From Pseudeuparius sepicola (lineage: Eukaryota; Arthropoda; Insecta; Coleoptera; Anthribidae): a stretch of DNA of 64,000 nucleotides. Each line of letters begins with the position of its first letter. Position 1 is the first letter of the stretch. The stretch is from assembly GCA_963920635.1 (NCBI GenBank), contig OY987298.1, positions 35,371,787 to 35,435,786 on the forward strand, written 5' to 3'. Shown here piece by piece: positions 10,562 through 22,778 of this stretch. The translations under genes were made by a program, and so were the position numbers. Under the pieces are notes generated by a model that saw nothing but the letters and a program-made list of their open reading frames with translations, ran no database searches and was not told the DNA's origin.

Positions 10562-11741
10562 TACAGGGTGAATCAGTTTTTTGTAGCAGGACTTTAACAG
10601 GTCATAGATCTTCAAAAAATAACCGCACTTTCTTCTATAAACTATATCATTTTAAGGCCGTATAAAAAAGTTACAGGGTGTTAAAATTGTAAGAAATATA
10701 TTTAAGATATTTACCAAACTAGTTGAGATATTTAAGTCATATTTGGTATACGCTATAACGGCAAGGGTTAGCATAAAACCTGTTAATATCAAACATCTTG
10801 CACAACCAGTGGCGGAGAAGTGGGTAATTGGTAAAATTATTTTTAGAAAAAAAAGAATCACCTTGTATTGTAATGAAAGGTATTGAATTTTTTATGTAGA
10901 TTTTAATTGCATACAAAAATGTCCTCTTGGTATTTGTTCGCATGTGTTCTAGTTTAATGGCAAATTTCATTTTTTTTTTTTGTATTATTTCGGGGTATTT
11001 CTGAAAATTATCTAAAAAATTTGCTCCATAAGTAACACTTAAAGTAGAAATAATGTGTTTGATACATTAAATAAAGTAACTTTTTCCAATAAACTTACCT
11101 ATTTAAGGCTATACTTTTGAAGCTACAGGGTCTAAAACATTTAAGGAAGATACAATTAAGGTTACGCTCTGTATCTGGAAAAGTAAAACCTTGAATGGGT
11201 TAGTTTATTGGAAAAAGTTACTTCATTTAAAGTAAGAAACACGTTTTTTCTACTTTAAGTGTGACTTATGGAGCAAATTTTTTAGGTAATTTTTCAGAAA
11301 TACCCCGAAATAATACAAAAAAATGAAATTTGCCATTAAACTATACCACGTGCGAACAAATACCAAGAGGACATTTTTGTCTGCAATTAAAATCTACATA
11401 AAAAATCCAATACCTTTTGTTAAAATACAAGGTGATTCATTTTTTTTTTCTAAAAATAATTTTACCAATTACCCACTTCTCCGTCACTGGTTGTGCAAAA
11501 TGTTCGATATTAACAGGTTTTATGCTAACCCATGCCGTTTTAACGTATACCAAAAATGACTTAAATATCTCAACTAGTTTGGTAAATATTCAATAAAGTC
11601 CGCATTTTTCTTCCAACTTTAACACCCTGTAACTTTTTTCTAAGGCCTTAAAAAGATATAGTTTATACGAAAAAGGGCCGTTATTTTTTGAAGATCTATC
11701 ACCTGTTAAAGTCCTGCTACAAAAAACTGATTCACCCTGTA
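10562..11741. mobile_element. Fold-back element with tacagggtg termini, arms of about 0.55 kb
   Basis: Left end tacagggtgaatcag (10562), right end ctgattcaccctgta (11741). The two halves are inverted copies over most of their length: for example aacaggtcatagatcttcaa / ttgaagatctatcacctgtt, and ccaactagttgagata-type blocks at 10710 and 11560, and caccagtggcggagaagtgg / ccacttctccgtcactggtt. The centre is at about 11120-11160. A third, diverged copy of the right half lies at 18870-19470. Apparent reading frames in both arms (for example MKFAIKL.H.RTNTKRTF in each) come from the inverted symmetry and small indels disrupt them. Confidence 0.85.
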
Positions 11742-12354
11742 TATATCTATATGTATATACTATATATCGTTGTACACATATATAGTATGTGTATGTATAT
11801 GGATATATACTATATATCGTTGGACTACCACTACTTTCGCCACTGGTTACTTTGGGGGCATTTAAAAGAATTATAAAATAATTGATACGTTTTTGAACGA
11901 GTGGGCGTTATTTTTTGACAGGACAAATAGATTGATTCGCTTCTGAAGACATTGATCGGTCTATAGTACATAAATGAAAAGAGATAGAAAAATCAAAATG
12001 AGCCATGATTGATAGGTACATCAGAGCGCATCACCTAAAAATATTTTATAGGATATAGAGAGTGATTCAAAGGAAGAATACTCGAAAATTTTTTTGAAAC
12101 GTCAAAATGAAACTGCGCATGCTCCTGACAGTTTCAAACTGATTTCAAACGATTTATTTTAGTCAAAAATGTTAAAAACGCTTGCCGGAAACTAAAGTTT
12201 GCCAATACAGTATCGACGCTGCATGTATCGTAGTCTCCGTGTGATATTATTAAAAATTGTATGGTATCTAGGTAATGAATGAATTGTCAATAATTCAGAG
12301 GTAGCAAAGACAATTCCATCTATACAGGATGATTTTTTTAGGTCTACCACCACC
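11742..12354. other. Non-coding stretch with a short TATA-type repeat
   Basis: Starts with a low-complexity segment in which actatatatcgttg occurs twice (11759 and 11810). The rest is unremarkable AT-rich DNA with no recognised gene. Confidence 0.4.
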
Positions 12355-12492
12355 ATTTTCTCGCTTATTTTACGTCCTACAAAAAAAGCGTAAGAAACAA
12401 AAATGTTGCAATTTTGGACAGCGATTTTCTCGCTTATTTTAGGCCGCACAGAAAATACGTAAGAAAACAAAATATGGCAACTTTGGTCAGCG
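12355..12492 (+). repeat. Tandem duplication of a 69-bp unit
   Basis: Two adjacent diverged copies, 12355-12423 and 12424-12492. Both start attttctcgcttattttа-like (attttctcgcttatttta), contain aaa..cgtaagaaa and end ggacagcg / ggtcagcg. The copies differ at many positions, so the duplication is not recent. No reading frame function is suggested. Confidence 0.75.
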
Positions 12493-12703
12493 AGGCGACT
12501 TTAGAAAAGGAATGGGCCTCCATGCCCAACTTTTCGCACTGTACTAAGAAAACTTAGAATCGACATATTGTCTTTAGGGGTACCTATGTCGAAACAAATG
12601 TGATCTTATGATTAAAAAATTAGTGTCTTAAAAATATGAAAGGAATGACAGAAGGGCAGAATAAACGGGATTTAAAGAACTGTCCATGCTGAATTGTAAG
12701 AAT

Positions 12704-12919
12704 TCAGAAGGAGTTAACGGTGATAACGCCTTTTTGTATTTTTTTAGCTTTCTTGAATATTAGCGCTACCTTGTAAAAATATTGTTTAAAAATTGCAATA
12801 ATACACTCGGAAACTGGTTTTCTTGTACTCGTAATAACATAAAAACTATGGAAATTAACCCCACATAAATTAAAACTAGTAGGTATAATGCTCATTCTAA
12901 TAAAATTATAAGTAAATTT
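12704..12919. other. Short AT-rich spacer
   Basis: No recognisable gene; minus-strand frames here run into the SINE at 12920 and are not supported as genes. Confidence 0.4.
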
Positions 12920-13295
12920 GGGGCCGCGGTGGCGATGTTCGACCTTGGTTCGAATCGTGTTCGAGGCAGACTGTACTCGTATAGTTGAGTATTCCTTCAC
13001 TCAACGCTCGTATGCACGTCTTTATAAAAAAACGCCGCCGATGGCCAAGATCGATTGTTAAATGTGGATTCATGGTACTCCTCCATATTAAGAGCTTTAC
13101 TCTGTGATTTATTAATTGTCCTGCACTCACTGGGATTACTACGGTTTTCTAGGCTTGTCCCTAGTACTTGAGCAAATACCTACTATCCTAGTTTTATATG
13201 CAAAAGTCGGCCCTAGCCGCAAATACGAGTAGCAACGAAGACAAAATAAAAGTAATTGTCCCCGCCCTTAGCATAAGCGTTCAGTTGCTTATTAT
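12920..13295 (+). repeat. SINE copy B (tRNA-like B box)
   Basis: Begins ggggccgcggtggcg, followed by a B-box-like ggttcgaatc at about 12947, as expected of an RNA polymerase III SINE. It continues with gcactcactgggattactac, gtcggccctagccgcaaata and aattgtccccgccc, the same order as 39389-39808. The 3' end is diverged and lacks the long (ATT)n tail of the other copies. Confidence 0.8.
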
Positions 13296-13375
13296 AGACC
13301 GGGTGTACTATTTGAAAAAACGCAGTTATGACCTTTTGAAAGTTCCACAATTTATTATTCTACTTAAAGGCACCC

Positions 13376-13748
13376 TGTATGATGCAACTAATTTTTCTAA
13401 TATGTCTGCCCCTTATTTGAGAAGTTTGGTAGTAAAATTCAATGAAATTCATGTACATACTAGAGGCAATTTAAATTTTTCTCTGGAACATAAAAACAAA
13501 AAAGATTCTCAAAATTCCATTTTTTTAAAAGGTAGGTATAAAATTGTATAATAATTTAGAAAATGGTTTAAAAAATATTCCATTAAAAAAATTTAAATTG
13601 GAGTTGAAAGAAAAAAATTTGAGTAATTTAATTACTGAAAATGGTTAACTGTTGATGTTTAAAATAGATATGTAAATTTTATATTATATATGTAATTTAT
13701 TATAAAAATGTATATTGTATAGCATCTTGCTAAATAAAGTTATTATAC
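13376..13748 (+). pseudogene. 3' end of a non-LTR retrotransposon (LINE), frameshifted
   Basis: Downstream of the SINE the plus strand encodes a C-terminal tail typical of jockey/CR1-type ORF2 proteins: VHTRGNLNFSLEHKNKKD and QNSIFLKG in one frame (to 13551), then after a one-base shift IKLYNNLENGLKNIPLKKFK and LELKEKNLSNLITENG to a stop at 13646-13648. In this protein class the segment K-x-Y-N-x-L-P-x-x-I-K follows a conserved F-L/Y-x-G; the order and spacing fit. An AATAAA signal at 13733-13738 follows about 85 bases later. The reverse transcriptase itself is absent, so this is a strongly 5'-truncated copy, as is usual for LINEs. Confidence 0.6.
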
Positions 13749-15900
13749 CTAGCTGATATGTGGACATTTCTCTAGAGCTAACTCACGAATGCAAATTCAA
13801 AAAACTTTGTATTACGGGAGGCATGCTCTATCAAATAAGATAATAATAAAATAAGATAAAAATAATATACAGTGTGGCCCGTTTGGAATGGAGACACCTC
13901 TGTAAAATTGTTATTTTTGCTCCGATTTTGAAAAACTTTTTTTGTTAGATAGATCTCTGAAAATACCATTCGACACACCTTCCAATTGTTTTGAAAGCCA
14001 AACACATGGCTAACTGCGACATTTTTTATACCCCCAAAATTCAAGAAATCATATTAGGCATTTTTTTATTATTCAAAACTTTATATTTTTTTATATTTCA
14101 AAACTTTAAAATGTCACACGCCCTACTTTTGCTAACTAGTTAGGAATAGTTAAATTTTCTAAAGCCAAAATAGTTGTTATATCGTCAGTTAAGAAAAATT
14201 ACCAACTCACACACAATGTTTATCCAAAGCAATAACAGGTTTGCCCGATAATATAAAAAGTTAAAAAATAAAGTAAAATTTAAAATAAAAAATCAAAAGT
14301 AATGCATATATGTTACTTACTTGATGTTCGCGAAAAATCACAACTTTTTTATTGTGCTTGATTTATCCGTTTATAGAAACAGTTCACTGAATGTGTACCC
14401 TAAAATCAGCAATTTTTTCTTCATCAACTCTTTTGAAATTTTTGGTCTCCATATACCAAAATCATTCTATCAAAGCCATTTTATAAATCCTTGAATTTGA
14501 AACACTGGGACTTGCTGGAGACAAATGAATTAATTATTAATTAATTTACTATACTTGGCGAAATAACATATAAATGGCCTTAAACATTTGAACTTCAAGC
14601 ACCTACTTATTTCCTAAAAAAACATTCCCAATACCTAGCTATTCGCAAGACATAATGTGAAAAGGGAAGCTCATTTCGTTTCCTGTAATGTTGAAGTAAA
14701 ATTAGCGTTGCTTGAGTCCAGTGAGAAAAGATTTTTTATTTTATTATGCTTCTTGAAAAGTCGTATATGCAAGTAAACCTGAGTATCGAATAGTTCATTC
14801 GCTTTATAACGTGAAAATCTACGTCAAGGCAAGTAAGATATTAAATTTCCCTCTTTATAGTAGAAGATAGGTAAGAACGGACTTTCTTTCTCATTTTTCA
14901 TTCGAATACAAAAGAAAAGCCGGCTATATTTCTCTCTTCTTACACGTCTGGGAAGTCGGGAAATATTCTTGTTAAGCGTAAATGTCAGTTACTACGGAAA
15001 ATTAATGTTGCGGAGTTTGCTGCAGCTAGCAGATAAAGCGGTTTTTTTATGTACTGAATTTACTAGCCCCACTTAAAACGCGCTTTACAAAATGTATGCG
15101 GGTGCATTATTCCTCAAGGAAAGCATATTGTGTGAATTGGAATGATCATATTTTCTGAGAAGTTAGTCGGAAACTAACTTACTATAAGTGATTTAGTTTT
15201 AGTAGGTACTTACTTTATAACGCTTACAAAAACACTCGCGTAAATTAAAAACAAGAACAAAAGAAGGCCGGAATAGCTCATTTAAGTCTCTTTCATAACC
15301 ATTCCATACGAGTAAACACTCGAGGCTAATTCCACAACAATTGCCGGAAAGCCGCAGTAGAAGTTAAACCCTAGAAATAAAGGGCGGAGAACATATTCTC
15401 TACACTTCAGTCATAAAAGATTGTCCAAACCCACCGACGAAAAAGAAGAGACTCTGAACCGCATAATATAAAGTATTTTAATTTTCACTCCTCCACATCT
15501 TGTTTGCAATCAAAAATTTTAATGTATTATCCAAAGAGCTGCTTACAAATTCAACAATGTCTCAACTAAAGATATGCATACAGGCAGCCCATAATAAGTG
15601 TCAACATTTTAATCACGTATCTAACTCCTCAAAAGCAACAAATATTTTAAAATATTTTTTCGGAAACCTCTTGGTTTTAATGATAAATATTTTTAAAATT
15701 TTAATGTGTTCTTATTATCCGCCACTAGCGCATAAGTCAAAACTCTTGGTTGAGTAGTAACATCCTTAATAATAAAAAAGCACAAAAAATAACGACGATT
15801 TATGTTGTCAAATTATTATTTACTAAGATATCAAAATAATAACATCTGTAGTAAGAAAAGATCAACATTATTAAAACTGCCACTCTTTTGGCTTAACTAT
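13749..15900. other. Non-coding stretch, nothing recognised
   Basis: Two kilobases of mostly low-complexity AT-rich sequence. No splice-flanked exon, RNA gene or element boundary could be supported on either strand. Confidence 0.45.
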
Positions 15901-15940
15901 GAGCACAGCTTACCCTAACATCATAGGGTAAGCTGTGCTC
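15901..15940. repeat. Perfect hairpin, 17-bp arms and 6-base loop
   Basis: gagcacagcttacccta, loop acatca, then the exact reverse complement tagggtaagctgtgctc. It could be a small cruciform or RNA hairpin. There is no following T run and no neighbouring gene, so a terminator role is not suggested. Confidence 0.85.
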
Positions 15941-17991
15941 TGAGTGCTAATGCCACAATATTGTTCTAAAATTTGGTACGGGGACTTATAGATTTGCATT
16001 CTCGACAATTTTTTCCAATAAAATGTTTCGATATCTCTTAAAGAAAAGGTAGTTTACCTAAACTGAAAATGAATAAATTGCCACTGCCAAGGCCTGCTTG
16101 ATTTTTAAAATATAAAAATATGGTATGCAAATTAGTTTCTAATCAAGCAAGGCTAATCTCCCAAAGGTCAAGTTTCAACTCAAAAATTTGTTGTCTTTTA
16201 CACCTATCGTTTAGTCGATCTGGGTCCACCCTGTATACCCTGAATATTTTTCATTAAGTAAGCATTTGCGGGTAGCAGTTTATTAGAAGTTGAATTTTCC
16301 AGAAGTGGTTAACGTAAAGTTTAAGTAAATTCAATGTCCCGTTCAGAGTTTGCAACAAAATATATTCATTTTTGTTAAGTTTGAAAAGCATAAGATTGAA
16401 TTTTATCAAAAACAGATATTTAGCAACTAATAATTGTTTATTAATACCAAAATCCATCGTATAACATGGCCATAGACACGACCACAGTAAATTTAATGTA
16501 ATGGGTAGTTTCGCGTTAACCGAGGCTGTAAATAAATTTACTTTATTCGAAATTAACTTTTCGCGTTTTAGGTCTGAAAAATAAATGGTGTGTGGACCCT
16601 AATGTGGACATACTGTTTAGTGCCTCACTGCTGAATCACCCAATATAATTTAACAGTTTGTTTTGTTTCCTTGTAGAGGAAGTTGTATCCTTTGGTGGAT
16701 AACTTTACTGTTTATAGACTTTCTTCCCGGATTTACTCCCTTTTAGCGATCAAGACAACCGCAAATGAAAAGTTCATTAAAAGTTACTTCGCACGATACC
16801 AACATAGGCTTTACCTCGGTTTTCCGGATTTACGGACTTTCCTCTTAGAGAGAACGGCGGCGATTCTCGTTCAAAATTAAATTTACCATGCTCCATTCTT
16901 CGAGTTTGTATATTCAAATCTAAATAATGCTCCCCCATCGAGGAGCAACCTCATCCAGAATTCACCTCCCTGCGTGTATGCGTAATGAAAGCTGATGCTC
17001 CCAATTTTCAAATATCGTATCAATATTCCCTGGATTTCGCATTACATTACTCCCACGTAGTGCTGGATGGAATTCATAAATGCGTGGGAATGTTGGAACA
17101 GCCCTCCCCTATCAACATAAATAAATTAGGTGGGGTATCGTCCCATTCAAAAAAGTAGGGGGCTTGGAAAGACGAAAGAAACGGATAACGACGCATTCGT
17201 ATTCAGGATTGTGGCGAAAACAGATACTTACGTGCACTACGCAACCTCCTGTATTATTATAATAAAGGGATATCAATTTTTTACGAGGTCAAGTCGAAAA
17301 ATCAGAAAAAACATAGGTATCATGTTATTTCCATGCTCAATCGAGCTCACAGTTGCCTGTGATCGAGCCCAATATTAAAAACCGAGAAAAAACTCATTCG
17401 CGGCAAGGCCGGCAACATTGCCCATAAGGTCCACCACGCGAGTTGCACGTTACAGATCTCGACCGCATTTGTTTCATTTTTGATCCAACAGACCGTAAAA
17501 ATCGAAGATTTTGGAATTTTCTGTAAACCCCATCTCAAGTACCCATAATTGGTCCTTAAAATTTCAAAAAAAAAATACTTAAAAATGATGGTTTTAACCC
17601 GAAAAAAAAATTCTATATGTATACAGGGTTTTCCGTATAATGACATGCAAATATTTGGAGCAAGTATATTACAGATGGTTTTGAGAGGTCTCTCATGTAC
17701 GCAATGTTTCAATTTAAGCTTTATTCCCTCCAAAATTATAGTGCGGTCTTAAGAAGGAACAACAGTTGAATCTAGAAACTTGAATTTTTGGGATACATTA
17801 GCAACAAGTTGGAAGATACTTTGCACCCTATGCATCCTATAGGAGTATAGAAACCTGCAAACCCTATTCCTCTGTTTTATACTGAATGGGCCGAAAATTG
17901 TTTTTATTTATCAGATCTACCCGGAATTGTTTTCTTTCATTTAAATGATTTGATTTTGAAAATCCGAATAATTTTCGCCTGCGGTACAAGT
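15941..17991. other. Non-coding stretch, nothing firmly recognised
   Basis: Contains ccaccctgtataccctg (16227) and tgtatacagggttttccgta (17618), motifs seen at the ends of several repeats in the window, but no paired ends. Segment 16900-17100 is slightly more GC-rich. No coding region is supported; the 128-codon minus-strand frame at 17347-17733 shows no recognisable domain. Confidence 0.4.
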
Positions 17992-18375
17992 TTTTATCGC
18001 ATAACTTGAATTTTAAAACTTTTTTAGTGAACCTACCTTGACAAAGTCTAGCAACTGTCCTGCCAATCAACTTACAAGTATGTAAAGAGATTTTATTTTT
18101 AATAATAATAACGTGGCAATGCGATTCAAATTTAGGCGACGCCAGTATTGAAGAGGATTCCTGTTGGATCATTATTTTATGCCACCCCTAATTCAAAAAC
18201 TGCTGTTTCAAGTACGGAACAAATAGTAATTTTCAACGATGTAGATACATTACGATATAGATACATTACCAAAGGCAACTTGCTTTGTTTCATGATTTTA
18301 AAAAGATATTATTGTTGGAACATTCAAGGTTTCCAGTTTTTTTATACGATTTAGGTTATTTTGTAAATATAAGTA
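17992..18375 (+). repeat. 384-bp direct repeat, first copy
   Basis: Starts ttttatcgcataacttg and ends ttgtaaatataagta. The second copy is 18409-18792, exactly 417 bases downstream. By eye the copies differ only near 18137 (taggcgacgcc versus tagacgatgcc), so the duplication is very recent. The 33-base spacer (cgccactggtcattcaaggt and following) also occurs at 19208, where it is part of a fold-back relative. Confidence 0.95.
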
Positions 18376-18408
18376 CGCCACTGGTCATTCAAGGTGTTTG
18401 ATATTAAG

Positions 18409-18792
18409 TTTTATCGCATAACTTGAATTTTAAAACTTTTTTAGTGAACCTACCTTGACAAAGTCTAGCAACTGTCCTGCCAATCAACTTACAAGTATGT
18501 AAAGAGATTTTATTTTTAATAATAATAACGTGGCAATGCGATTCAAATTTAGACGATGCCAGTATTGAAGAGGATTCCTGTTGGATCATTATTTTATGCC
18601 ACCCCTAATTCAAAAACTGCTGTTTCAAGTACGGAACAAATAGTAATTTTCAACGATGTAGATACATTACGATATAGATACATTACCAAAGGCAACTTGC
18701 TTTGTTTCATGATTTTAAAAAGATATTATTGTTGGAACATTCAAGGTTTCCAGTTTTTTTATACGATTTAGGTTATTTTGTAAATATAAGTA
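18409..18792 (+). repeat. 384-bp direct repeat, second copy
   Basis: Near-identical to 17992-18375. Downstream, 18793-18860 continues with sequence also present at 9530-9605 (caatctatcaaaa, tttattatgcattacaaaat), showing that this copy keeps the original right flank and the first copy is the one with a novel junction. Confidence 0.95.
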
Positions 18793-18869
18793 TTTCGAAG
18801 CTACATACAATCTATCAAAAAGCTATTTATTATGCATTACAAAATAGGAAAAATTGAATTTAACATTTA

Positions 18870-19470
18870 AGGAAGAAACATTTAATGTTACGCTCTGTAT
18901 CTTCAAAAGTAAAACCTTGAACGGGTAAGTTTATTTTGAAAAGTTAGTCTCTTTAAAGTAAGAAACACATTTTTTCTACTTTCAATCTTACTTTGGAGGG
19001 AATTTTTAAGTTAATTTTTCAGTAATACCCCGAAATAATACGAAAAAATCAAATTTGCTATGAAACCATGACAAATATGAAAAAATGCCAAGATAACGTT
19101 TTTGTTTACAATTAAAATTTACATAATAAATTGGATACATTTTATTGCTATGCAAGGTGATTCATTTCTTTTTTCTAAAAACAATTACACTAATTACCCA
19201 CTTCTACGCCACTGGTCATTCAAGGTGTTTGATATTAACAGGTTTTATGCTAACTCAGGCCGTTATATCGTGTACCAAATATGACTTAAATATCTCAACT
19301 AGTTTGGTAAATATTCAATAAAGTCCACATATTCCCTACAAATTTAACACCCTATGTAACTTTTTTATAAGGCCTTAAAATGATATAGTTTATATAGAAG
19401 AAAGTGCGGTTATTTTTTTGTTTTCTATCACCTGTTGTAGTGCCACAGAATAAAACTGAATCACCCTGTA
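18870..19470 (+). repeat. Half copy of the fold-back family
   Basis: Same orientation as 11150-11741: aaaagtaaaaccttgaa, gtaagaaacac, taccccgaaataatac, tacccacttctacgccactg, aacaggttttatgctaac, tatctcaactagtttggtaa, ending ctgaatcaccctgta at 19470. The left half is missing or replaced by the 18-kb duplication. It abuts another element whose end begins at 19471, so the two share or adjoin a tatacagggtg boundary. Confidence 0.8.
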
Positions 19471-20420
19471 TATACAGGGTGGCCCACCACGAACTGCATC
19501 GATCTATATATGGAAAACTAAAAGTAGAAAAATTCTGAAAATTTGGCACCTCACCAATGCCGATGGGCGCTGCTCAGCTAAAATATTTTGGTGAATCTGG
19601 CACTTCGATGTCAACTTTCTTATCTTAAATGGAACAAAGTAATATTAAGAACGTGCGATACATAATATTCGATTATGTAATTTAAGCGCGCCGGCATTAT
19701 TGTTGACATTAAAATTTATAAACCAAGTGACATTTCCTCAGCCGCGATTGTCTTTTCAACGTCCACGGCTAATATGATTTTCCAAGCGTTAAGCAAACCC
19801 CGCTTATAGGCGAAAAATGGGTTTTTCGTAAATTAATCGAAAATTACTGCATTTAGGTATAGGAAACCTTACACAAAGTTGTCAAGATAAGAATAAGATC
19901 GCATTAAAAAAAATGTGGGTTTCCATTTGAAAATTTCGAGATTTAAGCACATTTTGAATGTAATTTTTATTCATATTTTGTGAACACCCTGTATAAGAAC
20001 GGATTTATTTCTCAGCAGAGATCACTAGGTCAGGGCTTCTGTTACACGATGCCAAAAATTCGTTTTGAAATTTCGCGGTTTCCCCGTATAAATTGCTAAT
20101 TGACTTTAGGTCTGCACCTCTATTTTTTTCGGAAAAATGCAAATATCTCAAAAACGGTTGGATTTAGACGTAGGACATGTTGCATGTTTTTGTTCCAAAA
20201 TGACGCCTAGAATCCAAAAATGCAATAATATACAGAGTGTACCATTTGAGATAAGATAGTTGATATCGACTTCCGGTATAACCGGAAGTGCCAGATTCAC
20301 CAAAATATTTTAGTTGAGCAGCGCCCATCGGCATTGGTGAGGTGCCAAATTTTCAGAATTTTCCTACTTTTAGTTTTCCATATATAGATCGACGCAGTTC
20401 GTGGTGGGCCACTCTGTATA
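19471..20420. mobile_element. Terminal-inverted-repeat element, arms of about 150 bp
   Basis: Left end tatacagggtggcccaccac (19471), right end gtggtgggccactctgtata (20420). The arms share aaattctgaaaatttggcac, ctcaccaatgccgatgggcg and ccaaaatattttagttgagc-type blocks in inverted order. A hairpin cttccggtataaccggaag lies at about 20270-20289. The interior (19640-20240) has no transposase. The superfamily cannot be named because no clear target duplication is visible. Confidence 0.8.
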
Positions 20421-22732
20421 AATTTTTTATAAACAAATATTTTTGGATGTAAGAATGAATATTTATTTATAGCTTTAAGAAAGAAAATGTTGATCTTTTT
20501 ATAACTATATTTGTAATGAATCGTTCATATATTTTGGAACTGAAATAAAGTATTTTCTTTACTTTTTACTGTTTATTATTTCCTACAAATAATTTAAATC
20601 GAAGACCAAGCACATATTATGCCTGGTTCATACAGCTTCTTTATCTTTTAGTTTTATTTTATTTTTATAAATAACACATTTCCTTAATTTGTACTTATCA
20701 ATGACATTTGAAATTTCTTTAAAATAAAGTACCTATATGTAAAACTATAAGAGAGAAAGAAGAAGAAAATGGGAATATCAAGTAAATTAAATTACACCAT
20801 TTTGACCAAATTGCGTGTAAAATTAACACAACACGGTGTTAATCTTACGCCGTATTAAATATTCACACCAGCATATTTCTTATTGACACCAGAACATTTG
20901 GTGAAATTGATCAAAAAAGAAGGTATAAAATTCACCAGATATGGCGTGAACTTATATATAGACCACTTTTCGTGTCAAATTTAACACCGGATTTTTTACT
21001 GTGCAATAGGATCCATAAAGTGTGTGGTGAGTGGCCAAAGCGATATTTTTCAGGACATGACCTATCACAGGTAATGTTTGTTTACTTTGGTAAATGTCCA
21101 TTATATTTTGGTTGACGACAAAGGTGTGCATTTTGATGCTTTTGCTCCCTCTATGCTTGGTTATTTCTCTGAAAATGATACACTTTTTCAATTTTCCGCT
21201 TCTTCTGAGTGGCCAGATTACGCGGTCATTGTGGTCCTGTAGCGAGTCTACCTATACATACAGCTACTCCGAAATCCGAGCTATCTGAATTCTCGCCAGA
21301 CCAACTTCTCGTCCGGCATACCTTGCCAACACTGCATTCGCTACATGATATTGTAGCCGGTTTTGCTCTACACCGAAATCACAGCAGTCCGCATTTCTGC
21401 CTCGAGAAGGCCACCTAGACGATTTAGTGGAAGATACGATTCATCATTGCGAAATGTCTGCCTTATGGCGATAATTTTAAACCGTGATAATTTGGGCTGG
21501 GGCGATTTTCGGACTACTGCTACTTGAATCGCCGAGGTGCTCCGCCTCGCCTGGAGTAAACACACCAATTTCATTTTTGCGGGTGGAACCTCGTTAACAG
21601 ATAAACAATTTTTTTTCGCTTTGAATAAAGAACCCAAGGAAGTAGCATATTTTTTAGGTTTGCCTAAAAAAAAATTTTTATTACCTCGCCGTTGAGACTT
21701 CGTCTATGTGTTCTTTATGTCCACTTGGACAGACAATTCTCAGTGGCGGGCCGTTTCCTTTTATTCTTTCAAACTACGACGCCTAGTGTTTCATTATACG
21801 TTTTTTTTTACTCATATACAGGGAGTTTCTAAATATATGGCAAAAATTCAAAGGGTTATTCTCTGGGTTATTTTAAATTTTGACGCCCTATTCTAACGGT
21901 TTTCGATACATGTTTATAAGAAAATATCTACTTGAACCACCCTGTATATTCCAATCTAAATAAGTAATACTCTTATTCCCTTTATCGATCTGCCAACTTG
22001 GGGAGGCTTTCCTGCCTCAGTGAAGTCTGACATCCTCCATTTTCAATAACGTAACAATATTACAAAAATTCCATATATTAGGGTACCCTAACTTAAAGGG
22101 GGGCGAGGGATATAAATTCGTAGAAATATTTGAACAGTATCCTCATATCAATATAAACAAGTCACATTATTAAATTTGCCGAACTTTTTTAAATTAGACT
22201 TTGGAATAAAAAAGGAAATCATATTCAAGGATATACGAAAAAAGTGATACTGGAGGACAGTTGGTATAGTTTTCTAATTTCGATTGAAACACTTCAGTCG
22301 CAAGTAATTTTACCAGAGTAGATCGATAATAGGCGCGTTGGCAATAGAATACTAGACAAAACGTATTGTTTCATCATTTGAACAGATCGCGGTATACGTA
22401 GTAGAAAGAGACCAAGGAGACAATACATAGCCGTGCCATAATTTCACAGATCTTAGAATATATTTGAGTAAATGAATATACAATCAATATGGCTTCTTGG
22501 AGACCTTTTGACAACAATATAGTGTGCATTAACCTTTACATTGTATTTGACAGCAACCTTAAAAACCTTAAAAGTGTCTTATGTTAACAAGTATAAAATG
22601 TATAATTATGAAAACTGCGTGATCCTGCATTCCTTTTATGAAGTTTTTTATGCTATTTCAACCGACTTTAGCAATACTGTATCTCAAAAAGTTGTCTTTG
22701 CAGTAAATAATTAATTCCTTAATAACCTTGAG
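20421..22732. other. Non-coding stretch with acacc/ggtgt-rich segment
   Basis: At 20800-21003 the motifs acacc and ggtg recur (acacaacacggtgttaa, cacaccagc, gacaccagaa, aacaccggattttttactgtg); this looks like one end of a terminal-repeat element, but no matching partner was found. A moderately GC-rich part at 21200-21640 has overlapping frames on both strands without a recognised domain. 21741 carries an isolated cagtggcgggcc like the hAT-type ends. Confidence 0.4.
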
Positions 22733-22778
22733 AAATTTCATACTGTGTTGTGTAATTACACAACACAGTATGAAATTT
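22733..22778. repeat. Perfect 46-bp palindrome
   Basis: aaatttcatactgtgttgtgtaa followed without spacer by its exact reverse complement (halves of 23 bases). The centre is ttgtgtaattacacaa. No gene adjoins it. It may be the fused ends of a deleted inverted-repeat element or a cruciform-forming site. Confidence 0.95.

Noticed and set aside
10652..11559. Paired small frames with similar peptides (MKFAIKL...) as a conserved gene family
   Set aside because: They are the same DNA in two arms of a fold-back element; the similarity is due to inverted duplication, and indels break the frames.
13198..13551. 117-codon frame as one protein
   Set aside because: It runs from SINE sequence into a LINE 3' fragment; only the second half has meaning, and it continues in another frame.
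16254..17733. Several 65-128-codon frames as exons
   Set aside because: No domain pattern, no convincing splice pair and no compositional shift.
18148..18771. Two nearly identical 68-71-codon frames as tandem genes
   Set aside because: They come from the 384-bp direct duplication and have no domain or codon signal.
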